From: Pseudomonas trivialis
GTDB taxonomy: Bacteria > Pseudomonadota > Gammaproteobacteria > Pseudomonadales > Pseudomonadaceae
Direction: 5' to 3'
NCBI RefSeq assembly: GCF_001439805.1
Contig: NZ_JYLK01000001.1
Span: 558,001 to 622,000, forward strand
DNA: 64,000 nucleotides
In this document: one piece after another, positions 29,655 through 38,929 of the stretch
Layout of the letters: each line of letters begins with the position of its first letter
How positions within the stretch are numbered: the first letter of the stretch is position 1
Position numbers and translations under genes: made by a program
The notes under the pieces: model-generated
What the model was told of the DNA's origin: nothing
Database searches by the model: none
The model's input: the letters and a program-made list of their open reading frames with translations, nothing else

Positions 29655-31096
29655 CAGGCATCTCCCCCAAACACATCAACGTTGCTGAACACACAGGCCG
29701 GCGACGCATGGCCGACGCGGATCACCTGGTTGGGCTCGCCCTTGCCGCAGTTGGGCGTGCCCAATACCTGGAACGTGCTGGCGTCGCCCACGGCGCTGAG
29801 GTTGCGCCAGAACTGTGCAGAAATGGCCCGGTAGTTGGGTTTTTTCACCACGCCCTTGAGTTCACCTTTTTCAATCAACTGGCCCCATTCGCAGCCGAAC
29901 TGGAATTTGTTGCGCGCATCGTCGATGGACCATGAACGGTTGGTCGACATCAGAATGCCGTGCTCGATGGCGCCAATCATCTGCGCCAGGCTCTGGTCGC
30001 CGGGCTCGATATTCAGGTTGGCCATGCGGTCGATGGGCGGGCGGTTCCAGCTGCTGGCGCGGCTGTTGGCCACACCGTCCATGCCGGAGCGGAACTGCGA
30101 CAGCGCACCGCCCAACGGTTTGAGCAGCAGCCCTTCGCGGATCAGGAATTGTTTGCTGGCCGCAGTGCCGTCGTCGTCATGGCTATAGCTGGCGAGCTGC
30201 TCGGGGATGTGCGGGTCGAAGGTCACGTTGAGCAGCGGCGAGCCATATTGCAAATGGCCGAAGTCTTCGGCCTTGACGAAGCTGGTGCCGGCGTAATTGC
30301 GCTCATCGCCCAGGATGCGGTCGAGTTCCAGCGGGTGGCCAATGGATTCGTGGATCTGCAGGATCATCTGGTCGGGCATCAACAGCAGGTCGCGCGGGCC
30401 CTGGGGCGTGTTCGGCGCGAGCAGCAGTTGCAGCGCCTGGTCGGCGACGCGTGGCGCAGCGCCGATCAGGCCGAAGCGGCTGATCACATCGAAGCCGCCC
30501 TGCTGGCCGAAGTTGCTGCCGCCCAGAGTACGCGTCTGGCTGTCGTGGCCATCAAAGGCGGTGACGTTGACGCCGGGGAACACAAAGCGCTGGGCCTGGC
30601 GCAGTTCGGCGCCGGCACTGTTGAGGTAGATCTGCTCGACGTGGGTGAGGCCCAGGCTTACGTCCCAGCTCACCAGGCGCTCGTCCCTGGGCACGGCGGC
30701 GGATTCATCGCCCAGCAGTTGGTAGCAGTCGCTGAGTGACGGAAAGGCGTGTTCGAAGTTGGGTGACAGGTAATCGGCCACGTCGCTGGACACCGGCTGC
30801 TGATGCAGGTCGAGCAGGGCATGGGGCTTGATCTGGCGGGCTTGCTGTTCGGCGCGCTGGAGGGCGGCTTGCAGGCCGGCGAGGGAAATGTCGTTGGTCG
30901 CGGCGTAGGCTTGCACGCCGTTGAGACGAACGGTGAGCATGGCGCCTTCGTCGTGGCTGAGGTGCGGCGGTTCGGCGACGTTCTTGCGCACCGACAGGTA
31001 CTGACCGGATTCGCGCACGTAGCGCAGCGAGAAGAAGTCGGCGGTGGTGCGCAGGGCGTTGAAGTGCTGTTTGAGTGTGGCGTGGTGGTCGAACAT
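29654..31096 (-). CDS. TldD-like zinc metalloprotease subunit
   Basis: The 480-residue catalytic partner. Zinc motif HESIGH (HExxxH) lies near residue 255, followed by PLELDRILGDERNYAGTSF, a family signature, and a C-terminal NMEPG-like block (here NLNIEPGDQSLAQM). No signal peptide; cytosolic. Together with the overlapping tldE-like gene it forms a self-contained pair. No peptide precursor gene is obvious next to it. The distinct N-terminus suggests this is a second pair besides the housekeeping tldD/pmbA, but the rest of the genome is not visible. Confidence 0.88.
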   Translation of the reverse strand: MFDHHATLKQHFNALRTTADFFSLRYVRESGQYLSVRKNVAEPPHLSHDEGAMLTVRLNGVQAYAATNDISLAGLQAALQRAEQQARQIKPHALLDLHQQPVSSDVADYLSPNFEHAFPSLSDCYQLLGDESAAVPRDERLVSWDVSLGLTHVEQIYLNSAGAELRQAQRFVFPGVNVTAFDGHDSQTRTLGGSNFGQQGGFDVISRFGLIGAAPRVADQALQLLLAPNTPQGPRDLLLMPDQMILQIHESIGHPLELDRILGDERNYAGTSFVKAEDFGHLQYGSPLLNVTFDPHIPEQLASYSHDDDGTAASKQFLIREGLLLKPLGGALSQFRSGMDGVANSRASSWNRPPIDRMANLNIEPGDQSLAQMIGAIEHGILMSTNRSWSIDDARNKFQFGCEWGQLIEKGELKGVVKKPNYRAISAQFWRNLSAVGDASTFQVLGTPNCGKGEPNQVIRVGHASPACVFSNVDVFGGDA

Positions 31097-31202
31097 GGGG
31101 CCTTCCTTGTGGGCGGCTCAGCGCGGGCAGGCGAACAGAGTAGGCCTGGGCCGGTGAGCTGATCAAGGAAAGGCCGTTCGTTGTGGCAGATGCACCCCTG
31201 AG

Positions 31203-31222
31203 TGTGGCGAGCGGGCTTGCCA
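31203..31222. repeat. Short REP-like hairpin
   Basis: GTGGCGAGCGGGCTTGCCAC, the GTGGCGAG subclass of REP, lies downstream of betA on its strand. Confidence 0.65.
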
Positions 31223-31235
31223 CAAGGGGTATCAG

Positions 31236-32930
31236 TTACTGCGCTATCTCACGCAACGGCTTGCCGCGCACCGGCGCATCGCCCGCCACGTAATAGTCGG
31301 CAGTGCTGCGCGGCAACGGCTTGCGGTTGCGGATCCTGTCGGCGATTTTCTCAGCGATCATGATCGTTGGCGCGTTGAGGTTGCCGGTGGTGATGATCGG
31401 CATGATCGACGCATCCACCACCCGCAGGCCCTGCATGCCATGCACGCGGCCTTCGCCATCGACCACGGCCATCTCGTCGGTGCCCATCTTGCACGAGCAG
31501 GACGGGTGGTACGCGGTTTCGGCGTGCTCGCGGATGAACGTGTCGAGCTGTTCATCGGTTTGCACCTCGATGCCCGGGCTGATTTCGCGGCCACGGTAAG
31601 GGTCCAGCGCCGGCTGCTGCATGATTTCGCGGGTCAGGCGGATGCCGTCGCGGAATTCTTCCCAGTCCTGCTCCGAGGCCATGTAGTTGAAGAGGATGCT
31701 CGGGTAGTCCCGTGGATTCTTTGACTTCACCTGCACACGGCCACGGCTTGGCGAACGCATGGAGCCCATGTGCGCCTGGAAACCGTGCTCCTGCACACCC
31801 TTGCTGCCGTTGTAATTGATCGCCACCGGCAGGAAGTGGTACTGGATGTTCGGCCATTCGAATTCCGGACGCGAACGGATGAATCCGCCGGCTTCGAACT
31901 GGTTGCTGGCGCCGATACCGGTGCCGTTGAACAGCCATTCGGCACCGATGGCTGGCTGGTTGTACCAGAGCAGCGACGGGTACAGCGACACCGGCTGGGT
32001 GCACGCGTATTGCAGGTACAGCTCAAGGTGGTCCTGCAGGTTTTCGCCGACACCGGGCAGGTCGTGGACCACCGGGATGTCGAGGCTCTCCAGCAGTTTG
32101 GCCGGGCCGACGCCGGAGCGTTGCAGCAGTTGCGGCGAAGCGATGGCGCCGCTGCATACCAATACTTCTTTACGTGCGCGGGCTTCAACGCGTTCTTCGG
32201 CGGCGCCGATCAGGTAACGCACGCCCACTGCACGTTTGCCTTCGAACAGCACCTTGTCGGTGAGGGCGTGGGTGACGATGGTCAGGGTCGAACGCTTCTT
32301 GGCGGTGTCCAGGTAACCGCGCGCGGTGCTGGCGCGACGGCCGTTGGGCGTGACGGTGCGGTCCATCGGGCCGAAGCCTTCCTGCTGGTAGCCGTTCAGG
32401 TCTTCGGTGCGCGGGTAACCGGCCTGCACGCCGGCTTCCACCATGGCGCTGAACAGCGGGTTATTGCCGGCCTTGGGCGTGGTCACACTGACCGGGCCGT
32501 CGCCGCCGTGCCAATCGTTCGGGCCGATGTCGCGGGTTTCGGCCTTGCGGAAGTAAGGCAGGCAGTCGAGGTAAGTCCAGTCTTCCAGGCCCGGCAATTT
32601 GGCCCAGTTGTCATAGTCCATCGCGTTGCCACGGATGTAGCACATGCCGTTGATCAGCGAGGAACCGCCCAGGCCTTTGCCGCGACCGCATTCCATCCGG
32701 CGCCCGTCCATGTGTGGCTCGGGATCGGTCTCGTAGGCCCAGTTGTAGCGGCGGCCTTGCAGTGGGAACGCCAGGGCGGCGGGCATCTGGGTGCGGAAAT
32801 CCAGACGATAGTCGGGGCCGCCGGCTTCCAGCAGCAGAACGGTGACGCCTTCGTCTTCGGTCAGACGGGTCGCCAGGGTGTTACCGGCGGAGCCGGCACC
32901 CACAATGATGTAGTCGTATTCTTGGGACAT
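31236..32930 (-). CDS. betA: Choline dehydrogenase
   Basis: BetA oxidises choline to betaine aldehyde (and can go on to betaine), passing electrons to the respiratory chain at the inner membrane. The 564-residue GMC flavoprotein has the FAD motif [14 protein letters not shown] at the N-terminus, GMC signature 1 ([17 protein letters not shown]) near residue 85-100, and the catalytic His in [10 protein letters not shown] near 465. Start 32930 follows ACGAGGGTACATTC. It is the last gene of betI-betB-betA; a REPIN lies between betB and betA. Confidence 0.96.
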   Translation of the reverse strand: MSQEYDYIIVGAGSAGNTLATRLTEDEGVTVLLLEAGGPDYRLDFRTQMPAALAFPLQGRRYNWAYETDPEPHMDGRRMECGRGKGLGGSSLINGMCYIRGNAMDYDNWAKLPGLEDWTYLDCLPYFRKAETRDIGPNDWHGGDGPVSVTTPKAGNNPLFSAMVEAGVQAGYPRTEDLNGYQQEGFGPMDRTVTPNGRRASTARGYLDTAKKRSTLTIVTHALTDKVLFEGKRAVGVRYLIGAAEERVEARARKEVLVCSGAIASPQLLQRSGVGPAKLLESLDIPVVHDLPGVGENLQDHLELYLQYACTQPVSLYPSLLWYNQPAIGAEWLFNGTGIGASNQFEAGGFIRSRPEFEWPNIQYHFLPVAINYNGSKGVQEHGFQAHMGSMRSPSRGRVQVKSKNPRDYPSILFNYMASEQDWEEFRDGIRLTREIMQQPALDPYRGREISPGIEVQTDEQLDTFIREHAETAYHPSCSCKMGTDEMAVVDGEGRVHGMQGLRVVDASIMPIITTGNLNAPTIMIAEKIADRIRNRKPLPRSTADYYVAGDAPVRGKPLREIAQ

Positions 32931-32966
32931 GAATGTACCCTCGTAAAATTTGGTCCGGCTGCTTTT

Positions 32967-33100
32967 GTGGCGAGGGGGCTTGCCCCCCGTTCGACTGCGC
33001 AGCAGTCGCAAAGTCAGCGCTGGAGTTCTATCTGAAAAGACTGTGCCGGGCTGGAATGGGGCTGCTTCGCAGCCCATCGCGGGGCAAGCCCGCTCGCCAC
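32967..33100. repeat. REPIN of the GTGGCGAG class
   Basis: GTGGCGAGGGGGCTTGCCCC and an inverted CGCGGGGCAAGCCCGCTCGC arm enclose two further small hairpins (CGACTGC/GCAGTCG and GCTGCTTCGCAGC). It sits inside the bet operon and could weaken read-through from betB to betA. Confidence 0.82.
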
Positions 33101-33119
33101 CGGGGCATGGCCCCCGGTT

Positions 33120-34592
33120 TTAGAACACCGAGGCGTAATCGCCCAGCTCAACCTGTACCGATTTGATGCGGGTGAAGTTGTTCAGCGAGCTGATCCCGTT
33201 CTCACGGCCCACACCCGATTGCTTGTAGCCGCCCACCGGCATCTTCGCGTCGGACTCGCCCCAGGCGTTGATCCAGCAGATGCCTGCTTCGAGCTGATGA
33301 ATCACGCGGTGGGCGCGGTTCAGGTCCTTGGTCACAAGGCCGGCGGCCAGGCCGAAGTCGGTGTCGTTGGCGCGGCGGATCACTTCTTCTTCAGTCTCGT
33401 AGGTGAGCAGGCTCATCACCGGGCCGAAGATTTCTTCACGCACGATCACCATGTCGTCGGTGCAATCGCTGAACACGGTCGGGGCCACGTAGGCGCCTTT
33501 GGCCAGGTCGCCTTCGGTCATGCGCTCGCCGCCGCACAGCAGGCGTGCGCCTTGCTCTTTGCCCTTGGCGATGTAGCCGAGCACGCTTTCCATGTGGGCA
33601 AAGCTGACCAGCGGGCCGAAGTTGGTGTTTTCGTCCTGCGGGTCGCCGACGCGAATGCGCGCCACGCGCTCAAGGATCTTGGCTTCGAACGCCGCTTGCA
33701 GTTGCTTGGGCACGAACACGCGAGTGCCGTTGGTGCACACCTGACCGGAGCTGTAGAAGTTGGCCATCATCGCGATGTCGGCGGCGCGGTCCAGGTCGGC
33801 GTCTTCGAACACGATCAGCGGCGACTTGCCGCCCAGTTCCATGGTCACTTCTTTGAGCGAAGAGCTGGAAGCGCTGGCCATTACCTTCTTGCCGGTGTCG
33901 GTGCCGCCGGTGAACGAGACTTTCTCGATGCGCGGGTGTTCGGTGAGCCAGGTGCCGACTTCGCGGCCGCTGCCGGTGAGCACGTTGAACACGCCTGCCG
34001 GTACGCCGGCTTCGGTGTAGATCTCGGCCAGTTTCAGGGTGGTCAGCGAAGTGACTTCGCTGGGCTTGAAGATCATCGCGTTGCCGGCGGCCAGGGCCGG
34101 TGCGGATTTCCACAGGGCGATCTGGATCGGGTAGTTCCACGCGCCGATACCGGCCACCACGCCCAGCGGTTCGCGGCGGGTGTAGACGAACGAGGTGTCG
34201 CGCAGCGGGATCTGCTCGCCTTCGATGGCGGGCACCAGGCCTGCGTAGTATTCCAGCACGTCGGCGCCGGTGACGACGTCCACGAATTGGGTTTCGGAGA
34301 AGGCTTTACCGGTGTCCAGGGTTTCCAGGGCGGCCAGTTCGTCGTTGCGCTCGCGCAGGATATCGACGGCGCGACGCAGGATGCGCGAACGCTCCATGGC
34401 GGTCATCGCGGCCCAGATTTTCTGACCTTTTTCGGCGCTGACCACGGCACGCTCGACGTCTTCTTGAGTGGCGCGTTGTACATGGGCGAGCACTTCACCG
34501 TTCGCCGGGTTGATGGCTTCAAAGGTGGCATCGCTGCCAGCGTCGCTGTAGCCGCCGTCAATGTAGAGTTTTTGCGTTTCGAAACGGGCCAT
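33120..34592 (-). CDS. betB: Betaine aldehyde dehydrogenase
   Basis: BetB oxidises betaine aldehyde to glycine betaine with NAD(P)+. The 490-residue ALDH has [23 protein letters not shown] near residue 145 (key residues WNYP, PALAAGN), the nucleotide Lys in FKPSEV, the general-base Glu in MELGGKSP near 250 and the catalytic Cys in [10 protein letters not shown] near 285. Directly downstream of betI by 61 bp. Repressed by BetI in the absence of choline in related bacteria. Confidence 0.97.
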   Translation of the reverse strand: MARFETQKLYIDGGYSDAGSDATFEAINPANGEVLAHVQRATQEDVERAVVSAEKGQKIWAAMTAMERSRILRRAVDILRERNDELAALETLDTGKAFSETQFVDVVTGADVLEYYAGLVPAIEGEQIPLRDTSFVYTRREPLGVVAGIGAWNYPIQIALWKSAPALAAGNAMIFKPSEVTSLTTLKLAEIYTEAGVPAGVFNVLTGSGREVGTWLTEHPRIEKVSFTGGTDTGKKVMASASSSSLKEVTMELGGKSPLIVFEDADLDRAADIAMMANFYSSGQVCTNGTRVFVPKQLQAAFEAKILERVARIRVGDPQDENTNFGPLVSFAHMESVLGYIAKGKEQGARLLCGGERMTEGDLAKGAYVAPTVFSDCTDDMVIVREEIFGPVMSLLTYETEEEVIRRANDTDFGLAAGLVTKDLNRAHRVIHQLEAGICWINAWGESDAKMPVGGYKQSGVGRENGISSLNNFTRIKSVQVELGDYASVF

Positions 34593-34653
34593 AAAGTCCT
34601 CGCATGTGCATGAGTGGTTGGCGCGGTTCGGGAGTTAAGCGCGTATTCGTGCG

Positions 34654-35247
34654 CTAGCTCACCTGCTTGGCCAATTGGAGATCCATGTATTCGTAAGCGA
34701 TCCGCTGCGCCTGCGCCGTGTCGAAAGCGTCTCCCGAGAGGGCGCCGCGCAACCACAAACCGTCGATCAGGGCCGCCAGGCCGCGGGCTGCGCTGCGTGC
34801 TTCGGGCAGCGGCAGCACCCGGCGGAATTGGCAACACAGGTTGGAATACAGGCGGTGATCGTTGATCCGCTGCAACCTGTGCAATGACGGGTGGTGCATG
34901 CTGGCGGCCCAGAAGGCCAGCCAGGTTTTCATTGCCGGGCCACTGACCTGGCTGGCGTCGAAGTTGCCGCCGATGATCACCTGCAGGTGTGCACGGGGGC
35001 TGTCGTCTTCCAACGCCTGTCGACGCTCCTGGACGCGCTCGATCAGCACATTCATCAGGTAACGCATGGTTGCCGCGATCAGGCCGTTCTTGTCCTGAAA
35101 GTAATGACTGATGATGCCGTTCGACACACCGGCCAAACGCGCGATCAGCGCAATGCTGGCGTCTGCCATGCCGACCTGGTCGATGGCCGTCAACGTGGCC
35201 TCGATCAACTGCTGGCGGCGTATGGGTTGCATACCGACCTTGGGCAT
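34654..35247 (-). CDS. betI: Choline-responsive TetR-type repressor
   Basis: BetI represses its own operon until choline binds. The 197-residue protein has a TetR N-terminus ([17 protein letters not shown] then a helix-turn-helix with [18 protein letters not shown] at ~35-55) and the BetI-type ligand domain. It is first in betI-betB-betA, and a perfect palindrome 71 bp upstream (35318-35337) is its expected operator. Unlike P. aeruginosa, no betT choline transporter gene lies between betI and the cbc genes. Confidence 0.95.
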   Translation of the reverse strand: MPKVGMQPIRRQQLIEATLTAIDQVGMADASIALIARLAGVSNGIISHYFQDKNGLIAATMRYLMNVLIERVQERRQALEDDSPRAHLQVIIGGNFDASQVSGPAMKTWLAFWAASMHHPSLHRLQRINDHRLYSNLCCQFRRVLPLPEARSAARGLAALIDGLWLRGALSGDAFDTAQAQRIAYEYMDLQLAKQVS

Positions 35248-35317
35248 GTTTCACCTCTTCCGTAGGCCGCTGATGGGCCAAATGCGTCTACCGGCTTGAG
35301 GGCCAGTCTATTTTGTT

Positions 35318-35337
35318 TTGATTGAACGTTCAATCAA
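35318..35337. promoter_or_regulatory. Candidate BetI operator
   Basis: TTGATTGAAC/GTTCAATCAA is a perfect 20-bp palindrome upstream of betI. BetI boxes of other proteobacteria have the same ATTGAACGTTCAAT-type core, so the assignment is strong by position and sequence. Confidence 0.85.
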
Positions 35338-35371
35338 TAAAAAATGCGGGCTGGAATCGGCTTAAAAAAAT

Positions 35372-35458
35372 GTGGGAGGGGGCTTGCTCCCGATTGCAGG
35401 CTGTCAGCCGCACCCTCTGTGGCTGATACACCGCTATCGGGAGCAAGCCCCCTCCCAC
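35372..35458. repeat. REPIN
   Basis: GTGGGAGGGGGCTTGCTCCC and its inverted copy between the betI promoter and the end of cbcV. Confidence 0.9.
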
Positions 35459-35478
35459 AGGTTGTTGTGCAGAGTCTG

Positions 35479-36657
35479 TCAGCCCAGGTTCTTGCCCAGC
35501 AGGGCGTGGTACAGCTCACTGTCTCCGAGGATGCCGACCACCTTGTTGTTGTCATGCAACACCAGCTTGTTGCCGGTCTGGTAGCGAATCTGCAACGCAT
35601 CGCGCATGCCGATATTGGAATCCACCAGCGTCGGCACCCGCTCCAGGCTTTCAACCGCCTGGCCCGGCGCCCAGTTCTGCAGATTCATGACCACGCCGTT
35701 CTGTCGCGCGCCCTGGATGGTATTGCCTTCGGCCAGGTCCAGCCACGAATCGCCGCCCGGGTCCAGGCATACCGAACCGTTGACGCGCGTGCAGTTGTCC
35801 AGCGTGCGCATCAGGCTGCGGCCGCACAGCACGTTCAGCGGGTTGGTGTGCGCGACGAAGGTGCGCACGTAGTCATCGGCCGGGTTCAGCACGATCTCTT
35901 CGGGCACGCTGTACTGGATGATCTTGCCGTCCTTCATGATCGCGATGCGGCTGCCCAGTTTGAGCGCCTCATCCAGGTCGTGGCTGACGAACACGATGGT
36001 CTTGTTCAGCTTGCGCTGCAGTTCCAGCAGTTCATCCTGCAGGCCCTGGCGGATCAGCGGGTCGAGGGCGGAGAAGGGTTCGTCCATCAGCAGGATGTCG
36101 GCGTCCATCGCCAGCGCACGGGCCAGGCCCACACGTTGCTGCATGCCGCCCGACAGCTCGTCCGGCTTCTTGTTGCGCCATTGCGTCAGGCCCACCAGCT
36201 CGAGTTTTTCATCCACCAGCTTGCGTCGTTCCTTCTCCGGACGACCCTGCATTTCCAGGCCGAAGCTGATGTTTTCGCGCACCGTCAGCCAGGGCATCAG
36301 GGCGAACTTCTGGAACACCATGGCAATGCGCTGGGTGCGCATCATCTTAAGCTCGGCGGGTGTGCACGAGGCGATGTCGATCTGGCGGCCTTCATGCTCG
36401 ACGAACAACTGGCCACGGCTCACGGTATTGAGGCCGTTGATGCAGCGCAGCAGGCTCGACTTGCCGGAGCCTGACAGGCCCATCAGCACGCAGATTTCGC
36501 CTTTCTGGATGTCCAGGCTGGCGTTTTCCACGCCGACAATCTGCCCGGTCTTTTTCAGGATCTCGTTACGGCTCATGCCCTGGTCCAGCAGCTTGAGCGC
36601 TTCGCGTGGGTCTTTGGAGAAGATCACGTCGACCTTGTCGAATCGGATAATGCTCAT
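35479..36657 (-). CDS. cbcV: Choline/betaine/carnitine ABC transporter ATPase
   Basis: The ATP-binding subunit of the Cbc importer, 392 residues. Walker A GLSGSGKSS near residue 60, signature LSGGMQQRVGLARAL near 165, Walker B ILLMDEPFSALDP near 185, and a C-terminal CBS-like regulatory region (~280-390) typical of ProV/OpuA-type osmolyte importers. Its start overlaps the end of cbcW by four bases (ATGA), so the two are translationally coupled. It energises uptake of quaternary amines brought by CbcX and, in P. aeruginosa, also by CaiX and BetX. Confidence 0.95.
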   Translation of the reverse strand: MSIIRFDKVDVIFSKDPREALKLLDQGMSRNEILKKTGQIVGVENASLDIQKGEICVLMGLSGSGKSSLLRCINGLNTVSRGQLFVEHEGRQIDIASCTPAELKMMRTQRIAMVFQKFALMPWLTVRENISFGLEMQGRPEKERRKLVDEKLELVGLTQWRNKKPDELSGGMQQRVGLARALAMDADILLMDEPFSALDPLIRQGLQDELLELQRKLNKTIVFVSHDLDEALKLGSRIAIMKDGKIIQYSVPEEIVLNPADDYVRTFVAHTNPLNVLCGRSLMRTLDNCTRVNGSVCLDPGGDSWLDLAEGNTIQGARQNGVVMNLQNWAPGQAVESLERVPTLVDSNIGMRDALQIRYQTGNKLVLHDNNKVVGILGDSELYHALLGKNLG

Positions 36658-37499
36658 GCATCACCCCCTGCTTTGGCTTCGGGTTGTTTGCAGATGCGGT
36701 CGAGCATGATGGCCAGCAACACGATCGCCAGGCCCGCTTCAAAGCCCAGGGCGATATCAGCGGTGTTCAGTGCGTTGACCACCGGTTTGCCGAGGCCGTC
36801 GGCGCCCACCAGGGCGGCGATCACCACCATCGACAACGACAGCATGATGCATTGGGTGATGCCGGCGGCAATGCTCGGCATGGCGTGGGGCAGTTCAATG
36901 CGCGAGAGCAACTGACGGCGCGAGCAGCCGAAGGCCTTGCCGGCGTCCATCAACTCTTGCGGTACGTCGCGGATACCCAGGTAGGTCAAGCGGATGGGCG
37001 CGGCAATCGCGAACACCACCGTGGAGATCAAACCAGGCACCACACCCAGCCCGAAGAGGGTCAGGGTAGGGATGAGGTAGACGAAGGTCGGTACGGTCTG
37101 CATCAGATCGAGTACCGGCCGCATCATGGTGTAGAACATCGGTTTGTGCGCGGCAACAATGCCCAGCGGCACGCCGATGACCACGCAGACCAGGGTGGCG
37201 AACAGCACCTGCGCGAGGGTTTCCATGGTTTCCTGCCAGTACCCCAGGTTGAGGATCAGCAGGAAGGAGGCGATGACAAAGACAGTCAGCCCCCATTTGC
37301 GTTGAATAAAGTGAGCCAGCAGCGCAATCAGACCGATCAATGCCAGTGGATTGAACCAGGTCAGCGCGAACGTCACGCCGTGGATCATCGTTTCCAGTGT
37401 CGATGCGATTGCGTCGAAGTAGTTGGCACCGTGTTCGGTCAACCATTCGACGAAGGCAGCGATGTACTGGCCTAGTGGGATTTTCTGTTCAGTCAGCAT
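36654..37499 (-). CDS. cbcW: Choline/betaine/carnitine ABC transporter permease
   Basis: The 281-residue inner-membrane subunit with about six helices. The BPD permease coupling loop reads DAGKAFGCSRRQLLSRIELPHAMPSI (key residues GCSRRQLLSRIELP) near residue 195-215. The N-terminal ~50 residues are soluble/amphipathic, as in ProW-like proteins. Start 37499 (MLTEQKIPLG) is preferred over an upstream in-frame codon at 37517. It lies 69 bp after cbcX and overlaps cbcV. Confidence 0.94.
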   Translation of the reverse strand: MLTEQKIPLGQYIAAFVEWLTEHGANYFDAIASTLETMIHGVTFALTWFNPLALIGLIALLAHFIQRKWGLTVFVIASFLLILNLGYWQETMETLAQVLFATLVCVVIGVPLGIVAAHKPMFYTMMRPVLDLMQTVPTFVYLIPTLTLFGLGVVPGLISTVVFAIAAPIRLTYLGIRDVPQELMDAGKAFGCSRRQLLSRIELPHAMPSIAAGITQCIMLSLSMVVIAALVGADGLGKPVVNALNTADIALGFEAGLAIVLLAIMLDRICKQPEAKAGGDA

Positions 37500-37568
37500 G
37501 GTAGTGAATGTCCACATGCGAAGGGGAAAACATCCCGGGCCAGCGCACCGGCCCGGGGTCAGCGGAGG

Positions 37569-38516
37569 TTACTTGGCGAGGTAAGCTTTAACGGCGTCGA
37601 GCCCGGGTTTGCCATCGACGGTGGTCACACCGGCGAGCCAGGTATCGAGGACTTGCGGGTTGGCTTTGAGCCAGGTCTTGGCAGCGGCGTCGGGCTTCTG
37701 TTTGTCGTCCAGAACCTTGCCCATCAGGGTGCTTTCCATGTCGAGGCTGAACACCAGGTTTTTCAGCAACTGGCCCACGTTGCTGCATTCCTGGGTGTAG
37801 CCCTTGCGGGTGTTGGTGTAGATGGTGGCCTGGCCGTAGTTGGGGCCGAATGAGTCATCACCCCCGGTCAGGTACTTCATCTTGAAACGGGTGTTCATCG
37901 GGTGCGGTTCCCAGCCGAGGAACACGATAGCCTTGTCGCGCCGGGCAGCGCGCTCCACCTGCGAAAGCATCCCCGCTTCGCTGGACTCGACGACTTTGAA
38001 ACCGGCGGTCTTGAGGCCGAAGGCGTCTTTGTCGATCAGGGTCTGGATGGTGCGGTTGCCGTCGTTGCCAGGCTCGATGCCGTAGATCTTGCCGTCCAGC
38101 TCGTCCTTGAATTTGGCGATATCGGCGAAGTCTTTCAGGCCCTTGTTGTACAGCGCTTCCGGCACGGCCAGGGTGTATTTGGCGTTCTCCAGGTTGGCGC
38201 GTACGGTGTCCACGGTGCCGGCATCACGGTACTGCTTGATGTCGTTTTCCATGGTCGGCATCCAGTTGCCGAGGAAGATGTCCATGTTCTTGCCGTCGGC
38301 CAGCGACTTGTAGGTCACAGGTACCGAAATCATCGTGGTGCGCGGCTTGTAGCCCAGGCCCTTGAGAATTTCGCTGGTGGTCGCGGTGGTGACGGTAATG
38401 TCGGTCCAGCCGACATCGGAGAAGTTGACGGTCTTGCACTGTTCCGGTTCTGCAGCGTGAGTCATGACGGGCAGACTCAGCATGGCGGCCAACAACAACG
38501 AGGGTGAAGCTTTCAT
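37569..38516 (-). CDS. cbcX: Choline-binding periplasmic protein
   Basis: The 315-residue substrate-binding subunit (OpuAC/ProX type). A signal peptide ends near THAAEPEQC. The mature protein begins CKTVNFSDVGWTDITVTTATT and contains GLGYK, IFLGNWMPTM and FLGWEPHPMN, whose Trp residues build the aromatic cage for the trimethylammonium group. CAGGAGTCTAGCCCT precedes ATG 38516. First gene of cbcXWV, divergent from sdaB; the 413-bp gap between them has three phased repeats that may bind GbdR. It is a paralogue of caiX at 45050. Confidence 0.95.
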   Translation of the reverse strand: MKASPSLLLAAMLSLPVMTHAAEPEQCKTVNFSDVGWTDITVTTATTSEILKGLGYKPRTTMISVPVTYKSLADGKNMDIFLGNWMPTMENDIKQYRDAGTVDTVRANLENAKYTLAVPEALYNKGLKDFADIAKFKDELDGKIYGIEPGNDGNRTIQTLIDKDAFGLKTAGFKVVESSEAGMLSQVERAARRDKAIVFLGWEPHPMNTRFKMKYLTGGDDSFGPNYGQATIYTNTRKGYTQECSNVGQLLKNLVFSLDMESTLMGKVLDDKQKPDAAAKTWLKANPQVLDTWLAGVTTVDGKPGLDAVKAYLAK

Positions 38517-38662
38517 AGGGCTAGACTCCTGTTTTTTCTGGCGGCAATCGCCGCGCTTTATAAGTGTTGCGGTTGGAGCGTGCGATGCAGCTTTGGCACG
38601 GTGCCTTGCAAACGAGTCGGGACTGATCATGTACCAGTGAAAATCTGACGCCTACAGGGGGC

Positions 38663-38715
38663 GTCGTATCCAGTACAGGGAGGGTCGTATCCAGTATTGG
38701 TGACGTCGCTTACAG
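38663..38715. promoter_or_regulatory. Three 21-bp-phased direct repeats, candidate GbdR site
   Basis: GTCGTATCCAGTA occurs identically at 38663-38675 and 38684-38696, and a degenerate copy GTCGCTTACAG at 38705-38715. All are spaced exactly 21 bp, two helical turns, as AraC-family activators require. They lie 147-200 bp upstream of cbcX and ~215-270 bp upstream of sdaB. The rest of the gap 38517-38929 shows no gene. Confidence 0.62.
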
Positions 38716-38929
38716 ATTTTTCTCAAGGCGAAACCGCAGTTTTCAGCCTTGCGCACCGCAAAAAACGGCCAAAACAGGCGATTGCACGCAGGCGACGCTA
38801 GTGAGCATGGTTGCGTCGGTGTGAGACGCCGTGACGGCCGACAAAAGCCTGATGATGCCGCCATCTGGGCGATCTGAGCGTAGCAGCTCCCGGGTGTCCG
38901 ATTTGTGTCCACCGAGGAGTTTCACGTTA

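Noticed and set aside
38597..38613. Sigma-54-like TGGCACG-TTGC match in the cbcX-sdaB gap
   Set aside because: The spacer between the GG and GC elements is 11 bp rather than 10, and it lies over 300 bp from sdaB.
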